From Chenopodium formosanum (lineage: Eukaryota > Streptophyta > Magnoliopsida > Caryophyllales > Amaranthaceae): a DNA stretch of 64,000 bases. Numbering within the stretch: the first letter of the stretch is position 1; the number at the start of each line of letters is the position of its first letter. Below are positions 34,372-44,689 of the stretch, piece by piece. Under the pieces are notes generated by a model, which saw only the letters and a list, made by a program, of their open reading frames with translations, did no database searches and was not told the DNA's origin. The DNA lies in contig CM044859.1 of NCBI GenBank assembly GCA_024500155.1, forward strand, positions 44,624,003-44,688,002, in the 5' to 3' direction. A program made the position numbers and the translations under genes.

Positions 34372-36454
34372 TGTAGACACCTAAAAATGTCTCCCCAAAA
34401 CCAAACCCGTTGATGAACACCTTTCACCGCCATTATTGGTCGAGTTGAGTATTTAATCTTTGGAGTACTTATATCCATGTTCTATCCAATATATTTCATG
34501 AACCAATCCCATTTGTAGCTCATTTCCCTAAACCATAACCTATTTTCCACTTTTCGTGTCCACATCGCAAAATTGAGAGAAACTGATTTTATGGCTATAA
34601 AATTTTGATCCAATTATTATTTTTTTGGATAAACCTTTAAATAAGCTTTCCAACCATATATCATAAGCCCAATTCCGAGATATAACGAAAATGATATGAG
34701 TAAAACACTAAACTCGGCCTAAACATGACACCCTTCCACTAAAACGGCCATATATTAAAATCTACATATCATTTTTACTTGATTCTAATTGGGTTAGAAA
34801 TTAGACTTGATAATCTTTCCAATGATATATTATATGCCTTATTCTGAGTTACGGATCAAAAGTTATGATTATTTTAAAAACGGGTAAAAAACTGAAATTA
34901 CCGCGTAGCAGCAAAAATGCCGCGACGCGGCAAAAGCTGACGTGTCACGGGGCTGATTCCCGTGACACGGTGCCCATTTTTGTATTTCTACACAATTTCC
35001 TCTCGTGTCACGGGATTTTGCACCGTGTCATGGTGCAATTTCCCGTGTCACGGTGCCCATTCCGTGACACGTGGATATTCCGTGTAATTTCCGCGTAGTT
35101 TTTACACCCTGACACGGCATACAGCACTGTGCCACGGTGGACAATGCCGTGTCACGGCATTTCTTCCCGTGTCACGGTGCACATCCCGTGCCACGGGATT
35201 GCTCCGTGTTTTCTCCGCGTAATCCCTAAACGCGTTTTTACTTTCCGTAACCTAATTATTTCCCGCGTAACTCAGTTTTTCCCCGTGTCACGGGATCTTC
35301 CCCTGTCTGACGGTGCCTGTCACCGTGTCACGGTGCTCTTTTCTGTGACACGGTATTATTTTTTTAGGGTTCTGCGTGTTCCCTCTGCTCATTTTTCCTA
35401 TAAATAGGACCCCCCTTTTCTGCAGTTCGGGGCACCAATGATCATTCTCTCTCACCTTACACCAAAAATCATTCTCTTCTCTCTCTTTAACCTAATTTCT
35501 AGCCTCCTTATTCTTCCATAATAATTCCCCTAAGCACTCCAAGGAGTCTATACTTAACCCGAGGTTCCGTCCTTAAACCAAAGCATGAAAGGTACAAATA
35601 ACTGAGGGTTTGGACCAAATCAACTCTACTTTTTATTTAATTTAATTTTCATTTACTTTATATTTTTTTATTGAAGTTACTAACAGTTTATTCATGATGT
35701 AGCAATTTAAAGGAACGCGCAGAATGTGAGTAATTAATTAATTTAATTGCTCTTATTTTATTTTTAATATTGCTAGTATCATGATTAGGTTATTTTATAT
35801 TTGATTTGACTAACGCTATTATTGTTAAATTGCTTCCAATATTAATGTTTATTCTATTGTTATTATGATCACCATATTGCATGTTTAAAGGGAATATGTA
35901 ACTGAAAATCACGCCTAATAAGATAATTTGGACAACCGGTTTAGGTTCCTTTTTAATCTTCCTTTTTAATCTTGTTGTTTAATCAAGTGATCACTAATAT
36001 TTTAGAATTATATGTTGCATTAATATTCAACCAATTTAGCTTAATAATAGTTTGGAGCGAATTGAATATCTGTTTGAATGCCTTTGAGATCGCAGGAATC
36101 ACTTTTCACTATAAGAATCGAGTAGAGGACAATACGGGCGAATGTGACTCCATGACTCACTTCGTACAATCATCCCCGATCCTCCTTTTGTGGTTCTGAA
36201 CAATATGGAGTTAGTAATCTCATGGATTATGAATGGGGTGTAACCTTCACGGGTCAATCGTTGTTGCCTATCGTTGTCCCTTTATCGTGGTTGCCTTTTA
36301 TGATCCGTGAACGGTTTACAAGTTCCTTAAAAACTTATTGGCGGCTCCCTACTTTCCTTGTCCCTAATCGTATTATGTCAATTCCCACTTCCTATGAGTG
36401 TCAAGCATATTCACAACATGCTTTAACGTAGGCGCACTTCGAGAGACGCCTACA
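34372..36454 (+). mobile_element. Solo LTR, family 1, inserted in gag of D
   Basis: 2083 bp, starting TGTAGACACC and ending CGCCTACA. The flanks are GTTTC (34367-34371) and GTCTC (36455-36459), a 5-bp duplication with one mismatch. The gag knuckle of D is split exactly here. It is homologous to the LTRs of C but in opposite orientation. A TATA-like CCTATAAATAGGAC is at about 35397. Palindromes of the CCGTGNCACGG type lie at 34918-35360. No interior is present, as after LTR-LTR recombination. Confidence 0.9.
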
Positions 36455-37782
36455 GTCTCCATGGTATTCGCACCACCTTGATTTATCTCTCTGGTGCTCA
36501 GGTTTGTCACTCTTCCTTGGCCACCTCACTGGTTGCCCAATATCCCTGAGAGCAATCACAACTCCCACTATATCAGTGTCAAAACCATATGAGCTGATAT
36601 CTGGATGGTATTCTATTGCTGGCTTGCTGGAGCCTTCAGCTGCTCCTGGGTCAGATATGTTGTTGACATTGCTGCGCCTTGGCTGCCAGCTACTTTGCCG
36701 GGGTCCAGAATTTTGGCTGTTGAAAGGCTGATTCCTCGAATATCTAGATGGCCTCTTCTCAACCCAGCCTCTTACATGCTCCTCCTCTTCAACACGGACT
36801 TCGGCCATTGCTCTGGTTCTAACTTCTTCAACGAGGCACACGGAAACCTTGTCAGCTCATAATATAACCTGAACCTATAATTAAGACCTCTGCGAAAGGC
36901 TTCAATAGTAGTTGAATGATCACAATTTTTGATACTGGCCATCTCTCGATTAAACTTGTCCTAAAACTGTGGGGTTGTCTCATTCTGCCTCTAGACGATC
37001 CAGTACAGGTCACTACTTTGCTTATCCAGCTCTTGGCTGGTAGCGAAATGCTGGTAGAACTTGTTCACCAAGCTAGAGAAGTTGGCGATGGCACCTAGCT
37101 TCAGATTGATAAGCCATTGGAGTGTAGGCCCTGATAAAGTAGCACCAAAGGACTTGCACATGGTGGGAACAATGAGTTCCCACGGGATTGACAATTGCCA
37201 CATTTTCTGCTTGTATTGAGCCACATGAACTTGGGTATCAGTGCTTCCATCGTACAGCTTTGGGAAGGAGGGGATGCTCAGCTTTGGGAAGGAGGAGATG
37301 CTCAGCTTTGTAGGAATGCGCACCTTAGCGATCTCCTCCACAAAATGGCAATCAGCGAATCCATCGAGGGATTCATAACCTACAGGTTTAGGAGCACCTG
37401 GTAGCCGGGTCAGGAGCTTCATCATTTTCCGATTCTGGGCTTTGATAACGGCAACTTCCCTGGCCATAGGGTTGAGGTCCCCACCAAATTGTTCTTCATT
37501 ACCACGAGGCTTCTCTTCCTCGTCTTCTTCTTCAGATTCATCGGAGGATACCAGGGTGAATTAGGGTATGTCATTGATTTTTACCCTCTTCTTCTTGTTG
37601 CTCCTGACATATTCGAGTTCCTTAGACAACTTCTCCAAGGATGCTTCAGATTCGACCTTGAGCCTCGCTAAGATTGCTTTAGACTCTTCTTCGAGCTTCT
37701 GACTTCGCTCCCTAGAAGCTCTCAACTCTTCTTGCAACTGCTCGATTAATGTGTTCGCATTTGGATCTTGATCTTCTCCCAT
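36455..37782 (-). pseudogene. Gag of D, N-terminal and central parts
   Basis: Starts MGEDQDPNANTLIEQLQEEL, a coiled coil of about 65 residues, with a stop at about 37561. It continues with an acidic stretch and the gag domain (37467-36991: YKQKMWQLSIPWE, LSGPTLQWLINL, NKFYQHFATSQE), a stop near 36991, an RGLNYRFRLYYE helix and a basic region ending at SRWCEYHGD, the first half of the zinc knuckle. A 24-bp in-frame duplication gives two KLSI(S/P)SFP units at about 37262-37312. The ATG at 37782 is 50 bases after the primer site. Confidence 0.85.
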
Positions 37783-37811
37783 GATGAAGGATAAACCAAA
37801 TTATCTAACTG

Positions 37812-37832
37812 TATCCCCACAGACGATGCCAA
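37812..37832 (-). promoter_or_regulatory. Primer-binding site of D
   Basis: Minus-strand TTTGGCATCGTCTGTGGGGA next to the LTR end at 37835, of the TGGC..GTCTGTGGGGA type common in plant gypsy elements. Confidence 0.75.
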
Positions 37833-37834
37833 AC

Positions 37835-38538
37835 TGTTTTGGTTAAAAAACTGAATACCAGGTTCGACCTGGGTTGCGACGATTACAACTAGATTGAGAT
37901 GAAGGAAATTGTTGAATCTAGATCTACGAAATGAATAAAAGAGAATGATGGAGAAGACACACGAGATGATAATGCAGAAAACCCCAAGAACAAGGGTAAA
38001 AACTGCGGGTGGCTATGAGTCCACCAATCCACTAAGTATTTCGATTGAACAGATTACAGTGTAGGTTTACAGATTGTTACTTGAACGATAATAATGCGAC
38101 CAAAACTCTATGATTCTGCTTAGTAGTAAGGCTCTTATATTTTTATGATGCCCCTTACAATGATTATGACTACATTTATATACTAAGAAAACATCCCAAA
38201 GGGTCTTCAACGGCTCTTTCTCTTGATTCCTAGAAATCCGCAATTGAGGGCCAAAGCTGCTCCTATTTCCTCTTCACATCTCCAGGTATGTTACTTCCAC
38301 GTTTGAATTAGTCTTCCTCAATGACTAGACTGCTGGAAGTGGTTCCTATTTCCACGGATGGGATTTCGTATCTTTTTCCACTCGAAGATTCTTGGGAATA
38401 TTCCTTGAAAATATGCTCAGATGCTTGGTTTCCTAGTACTAGCTTTGCAGCTATCTTCAACCTGTATATCTTTAACCTGTAACCTGTAATCTGACTACCT
38501 GTAGAACATAGGAATTTTAGGATGAAAATTCTAGCACA
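37835..38538 (-). repeat. Right LTR of D
   Basis: 704 bp, ends TGTTTTGG and TAGCACA, homologous to 26575-27266. It serves as the 5' LTR of D and at the same time as the 3' LTR of a truncated second copy. Confidence 0.92.
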
Positions 38539-38703
38539 ATAGTTTGCCCCCAACTTGTCTCTTAGATGTTCCAGTGACTGCTACGAGGCAAGCTTAGAAA
38601 ATCCGTTAAAAAAGATAAAAATGCAAAATGCAACTTTAAAGATAAATTCAAATTCGTTGCAAAAGGTAAACACCCTTGAAAAGATAAATTCAAGCCGTTG
38701 GTT
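38539..38703 (-). repeat. Duplicate of the D interior end, right of the 5' LTR
   Basis: ATAGTTTGCCCCCAACTTGT and the following bases match 27267-27430 almost base for base, up to ATAAATTCAAG(C/T)CGTT. Similarity stops abruptly at about 38703. This is the signature of a tandem element. Confidence 0.85.
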
Positions 38704-38752
38704 TGACTATGCTATAATTTGATATGAACAAGTGATGTGGGAAAGATAATGT

Positions 38753-38787
<35 letters not shown>

Positions 38788-41700
38788 TTTTTTTTTTTTT
38801 TTTTGCAAGTTTACTTTGAGATTTGCTATAATTTGAGATGAACAAGTATAGGACAGTAGGAAGATCAGATTGAATATGGGTCATTGGTTGGTTATTTGAT
38901 AGCTCTAGAGGAACAAGTCTAATTTTGCAAAGCAAAATGGAGACTTGGCAATTATACCAGAAAACCAGCCAAAGGAAAGCAGGTGGGTTTTGGTGGAAAT
39001 AATTGATGTAACACAAATAGAGAGTTTAGAGAGAGAGAGAATAATCAGAAAAGAGGAGTTGATTTCATTAATTAAGCATAATCATTCTTACAAGAGAATT
39101 GGCTTAAATAGCCTTGAAGATTGCCGATAAGCTCAGCTTACAAAAGACAAAATAGCATAACGGCTAGTAATTGGACAAATCAACTAGAAAACAAAATACA
39201 ACTTTCAGTACTATTCTTAGAATTATTCTCCTCAACTCCAGTGCTCATTCCCTTCTCTTGGACAGTTGTCAGTCCTTTTCCTCCCTCCTCTCCAGCTGCT
39301 TTTTCACTGTTACATTCCAGCTCACCTTGCTCCACCTCAGCTACTCTCATGCTTGATTCTTCCAGCTCAGCTTCAATGCTTGTGATTGCATCATTATTGT
39401 AGACTTGTGTCTGTGGCACTAGGAATGGAGATTGCGGCAATACCGATGTTTGATCACAAATTGAGAAATAAAATTATATTTAGAATCTCTCAAAATGTTC
39501 CTTTTATTTTATTCATTTCACGCATGAATTGGGGTTTTAAAAGTTCACTATTCAATTTAAGGGATTAATTTTCATTTTAAGTTTGGAATTAACAAAATTT
39601 TTGATAAGAGCTTAGTTTGCTAAACAGATACTGTAGAAGACCCCATTGTGCTATTGTAAAGGAAAATGGAGGTTAAAGTATAGCAACAGAGTCAATTAGT
39701 AGGTATAGAGTTTTCTACATTCAACCTTTTTTTTTCATTAATAAAGGCTTTGTTGTTGTTGTTGTTGTTGCTGGGATATGTTTATGCAAGACTGTTATGC
39801 ATCTTCCAGTGTCCCTTTCCAAGTTTTGAGTGTCTCTTTTTCTATGGGAATTAAATTCTCCTATTGCTATAATTTTTATGCCAATTTAGATTTATGTATG
39901 GGATTTCTGGGGAAAGGAGAAGGTCCATCCGTCCATGTGACTTAGACAGATAGGGCACAGGGTCAATGAATCTTTGAGTTGAACCTTTGGGATTGGAGGT
40001 AGCATTTTGAGCTTTATGGAGTTTTGTTTTTTTAATAGTTTAAAAATGATAAATACACCTAGTTATGGATTGTTGCATTATACTACAATGTCATCGGGTT
40101 TGATTTAATAGTTTTCAATTTTAAATTCGAGTCAATTCGACGTTATTTTACCACCAGATTGATGAAATTCTGTGTGCATATCCCAGAGTGTTCCACTGTA
40201 GTTACTAGTTAGATAATGATGCAGCTACTCTTTTACGGATTGTCAATAAGCTATCTTCTGACCTTCAAATGTTCCATAGTAGTTAGTTGTTGCAGCTATT
40301 GCATCTTCTAGCGATTGTCAATACACTATCTTCTAACCTGTAAAGAACTTGAACCAGACCTTTATAATATTTTTACTTTAGAGTCTGAAGTATTAGTGAA
40401 TAATAGTGTGGTTGGATTAGTGGATTACTACGTATTGTCCTTAGCAGTTAGACATGCAAGGACAAGCACTTATAAAGTGTAAATGGGTGTATTAGAGGCA
40501 TGGCTTGAAATTCTTATTTAATCATGGAGGATGTAGAAAAGGCTTCAGTGATCAATACTTGTTAACATGGCTCAAGTATTCTTATATACTCCTATTTTCA
40601 ATAGTGGTGAACTATCTGATTCTGATGTGTTTTAGAAATTCACACGCTATAGCTATGGACGTTCCTTACATTTTAGAGCTTGTGAGAGATTCGCTCTGGC
40701 ATTTTTCTTTCTCGTTTTCATGTGTTTCACTATGACAAGTTTTTAATTGTGACGGACTTTGCAACGTAAGTTACATGTGCTTGACATATATACTAATGTT
40801 AAACGGCTTGACTGCTGTTAGCTAATCTAATAGTGTTATGTAGCTTTGTGCATATTTATTCACTTTCTATTTTAAATTTTCTTCCCTAGTTTATCACAAT
40901 CTGTTTTGCAGGTGACAGAACTATAAACTTAATAATAAACGTAAGAGGCTTTTGATCTTATCTAATTTTTGTACCCTTTCAAGTTACAACAGTCCTAGAA
41001 GAAGTGTTTTAGTTTATATGCTAGGTCTTTTACTCTTTTAAGAGGAATGCCATTGGAGCTTTGGCTGTAGCAAAAATTAACACTGCTGCATTTATTAAAT
41101 GAATATGACTAACGTGATTTCCAATTTCAGTCACTTGTGGGTTTATAGCGAGTTAAAGAATCATTTGGTGCCTTTAGCCTTGAATTATTGCATTCAAGCT
41201 AGCTTTCTGTCGATTATAATCATTTTGTATTGTACTGAGGTCAGAGTTCCTGGTTCATCCTATGCTATGATTTTCTCGTGCTGCACTCACCTTTCTCTAT
41301 CTTCACAAATTGGATCTTCAATTTTGGTTAGTGTAAGCAAACTCTATCCACCCTATGAACAACTATATTGACTATATGAAACTATTCAAGTGCTTTGCTG
41401 TTTTTTACAGATTGAACTGATTTTGTCAGTTGTTCTTAAGTTTTTATCGGAGGAATGATGTGGAATGGCAATGACCAATTTACTGATCAATTCTCCATAT
41501 TCAATGGTACAGAGTACGAGTAGTCCTTTAATTTATTTATGTAGTTGTGTTGTATTATGAAGTCTTAACTTCAATATAACAGAACTGACCCTCTCTCGCG
41601 GTATTCTATTCAGGTGTGTATCACAGCGCGGGAGTTGATTGACTGCTCTTAAGGTCTTCTCGCCTCTCTGGTGTGGTCAATAAGGGCTAGAGACCCCCAC

Positions 41701-42119
41701 AATTCTTTTTAATGAGGAAGATTTTTGGAAGATAAACAAACATATCACGAATCAGATATATAAGTGAAATTATATTTAATCATGATCTTTTGAAATCCCG
41801 TGGTCTCTTTTCCTACGATTCTATGAAATTTGGTGCAACTAAACCCAAAATTCGCCAAATTCCTCAAATTTTAGTAATTGTTATTTCCTAAGGCTCAATT
41901 AGGGCATTTTGGTACTGATTGTAACGGTTATTGTGGGGATTCTGGCACTATAAGAGATGTTGTTTGTCATTAAAATGCTTGTTTTTTTTAAAGGTTCTTT
42001 GTTTTAGTTTTAGTTATTAAGAAATAATTAAAGCAGCTTTTGCTGATTGTATATTACTTGTTAATTATTAAGTGTATACATTATATACATACATACATAT
42101 ATATATGTATATACATATA

Positions 42120-42125
<6 letters not shown>
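38704..42125. other. CACTA interior of unknown content
   Basis: About 3.4 kb of AT-rich, intron-like sequence. A long T run lies at 38758-38803. A minus-oriented leader-like piece with GGCTATTTAAGCC and CTCTCTCTCTAAACTCTC is at 39010-39120 and could be an LTR fragment. A GTT microsatellite lies at 39748-39770. Several TTTTGCAG/GTAAG-like splice-site pairs occur (for example 40907-40954), but I recognise no protein. It may be captured host gene sequence, mostly introns. Confidence 0.35.

Positions 42126-42181
<56 letters not shown>
42126..42181. repeat. (TA)n microsatellite
   Basis: About 28 TA units preceding the right subterminal region of the CACTA element. Confidence 0.95.
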
Positions 42182-42185
<4 letters not shown>

Positions 42186-42194
42186 ATTGGATCT

Positions 42195-42561
42195 CATAAT
42201 ATTCGTAACGGGCAGAACCTATCCGTTACAAATAACCCCGTTATTCGTAACGGGCACCTGAAATGCCCGTTGCGAATAATAGGTTATTCGTAACGGGCAC
42301 CTGAAAATCTCGTTACGAATAACCAGGTGCCCATTACGAATAACCCATTATTCGTATTGGGTAACATAAATGCATGTTACTAAAAATGGGTTATTCGTAA
42401 CGGGCTTTTCTGGTGCCCGTTATGAATAACCTGTTATTCATAACGAACGGTGCCCGTTACGAATAAGAAAGGCCATCCGTAACGTCTGCATACGTAACGG
42501 TCGCTGCCCGTTACTGATGGGCAGTTTTTGCCTGTTACGGATGGCCTTTTTTCCACTAGTG
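42195..42561. repeat. Right subterminal repeats and terminus of the CACTA element
   Basis: More than ten copies of ATTCGTAACGGGCA and complement GCCCGTTACGAAT in both orientations, ending in GCCTTTTTTCCACTAGTG. The motif matches that of the left end except CGTAACGG is flanked by ATT rather than TTT. Confidence 0.92.
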
Positions 42562-43460
42562 CGCCCGGCTACTGACCTGGCGACGATTCAAATCCTAGTC
42601 CCGTTTGCTAAATGGGGCATGGAAATTCTATGTCTGTATACGCCTCTACTAGGCAGAAAACGCTATATTCTATTGGTTGTGGATTATTTCCCCAAGTGGG
42701 TGGAAGAAGAGGTGGTCAAATGCATCAAGACAAAGGATTTCATCTCCTTCATCTTGAAGAACATTATCACCCGGTTTAGGGTACCTATGTCTATGGTATT
42801 TGATAATGGACCTCAATTTGAGACGCCTAAGCTTAAAACTAGGTTGGGAGATCAAGGGATCTCACATTGTTTTGCATCAGTCGGCCGACCTTAAGCAAAC
42901 GACCAAGTTGAAGCCTTCAAAAAACTCATCTCATCAGACGGTATCAAAAAGAAAATTCAAAGAGCCGGAGGATTATGGGTTGAAGAGTTAATTCATGTCC
43001 TATGGGCCATCCGGACAACTAAAAAAGGGGCAATTGGTGAAACCCCATTTCTCATGGTTTACGATGCTGAAGCCGCCTTGCCCATTAAGCATTATGAGTC
43101 GACTCTACGAGTCATGCTATACGATGAAGAGGAAAACTGGGAGGCCATGCGCCTAGCATTGGACTCACTCCCGGAGCGCAGGGGAAATGTTGCCTTGCGT
43201 CATGAGATTTACCGTCTGAGAATGACTCGTGCCTACAACAAGAGAGTGCACAAACAGCCCTTAAAAGTTGGGGACTTTGTCTTGCGAAAGATGGAGGCAA
43301 CCAGTAGGACCAATGAGCAAGGAAAGCTAACTCCTAATTAGGAAGGCCCGTATCGGATCTACGAAGAAGTGACGCACCTACCGTCTGGAAGCTCTAGACG
43401 GTAGGCGGCTGCCTAGGGCTTGGAATGTAGATAGCTTGAAAAAGTATTACTGTAAGACTT
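42562..43460 (+). pseudogene. Integrase core and C-terminus of element A
   Basis: After the CACTA element the frame continues with PATDLATIQ and PFAKWGMEIL. The first catalytic Asp of the D-D-E triad, expected in WGMD, is Glu here. The second Asp is in VFDNGPQFE and the Glu in QVEAFKKLI. A stop lies near 42893. The C-terminal region has GETPFLMVYDAEAALP, VKVGDFVLRK-like LKVGDFVLRK and EGPYRIYEE. A frame change follows near 43385, and the end reads RAWNVDSLKKYYCKTCKFL. The Glu change together with the stops makes it inactive. Confidence 0.88.
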
Positions 43461-44465
43461 GTAAATTTTTGTAAATAAAAAGCCTATCAATGAAAAAGTT
43501 GTTTTTTGTTTTCAAATTGCTTTAATTACTTCCTTTGCATACATGTATACATGCGTAATGGTGGACCATCATTTGTGCAATGCACAAATGGCCCCTACAA
43601 TGAATAAAACTAAGCTAAGTTAAAAGCTTAGCGGCTAAAATGATATTTAATTTAAGAGGCCAAAGGCCTAATGCAAGCTAAGTTAAAAACTTAGAGTTAA
43701 AATGATATTTAAATCGAGGCCAATGGCCGGATGCAAACTTATTTATAAATTTGTCTGCTCTTATTTGTGTATGGCGTCCGGCGACACCCCTCTAGGTGTT
43801 ATCGTTGCAGAGGGCATTCTATCATTTTCTCTACTAGCATATGCAGATGGCAAAGATTGAACGACCAAATTGATCAACTTATAGTTGTCTGACCAAAATA
43901 GTCTAAAAGAATGATTAAGCTTAAAAACGGATGTCAAGTGACATCAGCTGGTAAATTACTAAAGTTCTTTGTTAAATAGTTCAACGAAATTGTACCAGTC
44001 ACCCCTAATGGTGAAGACGAACTAGGTGCAATGGATTGCAGGCACCCCATACGGCCTTTAATATGTCTGGGCCCATCAGACAGACGGATAATATGTTCCT
44101 TGTTTCATTAACTGTCAGGCGGCAAGCTCCCTCCTGGCTCACAAAGAGTTATAAAATACTAATACCCCAAAAGGGGAAATAAGGCTTTGATTCAGCCTAC
44201 TCCCCAATTGGGTAAAACGACTGCTATGAACGGTTGTGTACTTGGTTTGGGGCAATCACTACTGTGATTGATTGACTTAGGAACATTCCATATTCTTTAA
44301 AGTATTAAACATTCCAAAGTCAATCAATCAAAGAAGTACTGAAACCAACCACACAGCCGCCAAGGGCAAAAGTAGCCGATATACTATTCTAATTGTCGCA
44401 TGCTCTAAAAAGTTAGGCAACAATTCAAAAATAAAAATTGCATAATTTAAATGCAAAAACTGAAA

Positions 44466-44503
<38 letters not shown>

Positions 44504-44689
44504 AAATTCATCAAGTCGACTCAGTCGGCAAATTTTATTCAAAACCGGTTAGAACCGGATAATATTGTTAACCGGATATACATTTGGGAGAAAAGAAAGT
44601 AAAATTGTTACCCGACTCCTTAATCGGTAAAAACACAGAAATACTTGGCTCATAGGCCGGAAAAATTATTTGGCATACTACCGCTGAAA
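43461..44689. other. Region between integrase and antisense gene of A
   Basis: Non-coding. It contains a repeated phrase AAGCTAAGTTAAAA(A/G)CTTAG with TTAAAATGATATTTAA (43608-43700) and a pure A run at 44467-44501 that could be a slippage tract. Confidence 0.5.

Larger units (their letters stand above)
26575..38703 (-). mobile_element. Tat-like Ty3/gypsy retrotransposon D with antisense gene; partial tandem copy at its right end
   Basis: Minus-strand order from the right: LTR (37835-38538), primer site, gag (37782-36455), solo-LTR insertion, gag knuckle and protease (34371-33503), reverse transcriptase and two RNase H domains (33500-31640), integrase (31343-30214), a plus-strand antisense gene (27699-29578), polypurine tract, 3' LTR (26575-27266). 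Right of the 5' LTR, 165 bases (38539-38703) repeat the sequence lying inside the 3' LTR (27267-27430), so the right LTR is followed by the end of another interior: a tandem array that has been truncated. No matching target duplication is found for this reason. Several stops make it inactive. Confidence 0.88.
26136..42561. mobile_element. CACTA DNA transposon (16.4 kb with nested retrotransposon D), inserted in A integrase
   Basis: The left end reads CACTTTTGGAAAAA and the right end, read inward, CACTAGTGGAAAAA. The flanks are CGC (26133-26135) and CGC (42562-42564), the 3-bp target duplication expected of the superfamily. Both ends carry subterminal copies of (T)CGTAACGGGC/GCCCGTTACGA. Deleting one CGC and the element restores the reading phase of the integrase of A. 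Without retrotransposon D only about 4.3 kb of CACTA sequence remains, and no transposase is visible, so it is non-autonomous. The left terminus has a base change (CACTT for CACTA). Confidence 0.92.

Noticed and set aside
39180..39440. Glutamate-rich minus-strand frame in the CACTA interior
   Set aside because: Low-complexity, no recognised domain; may be the shadow of a leader-like sequence.
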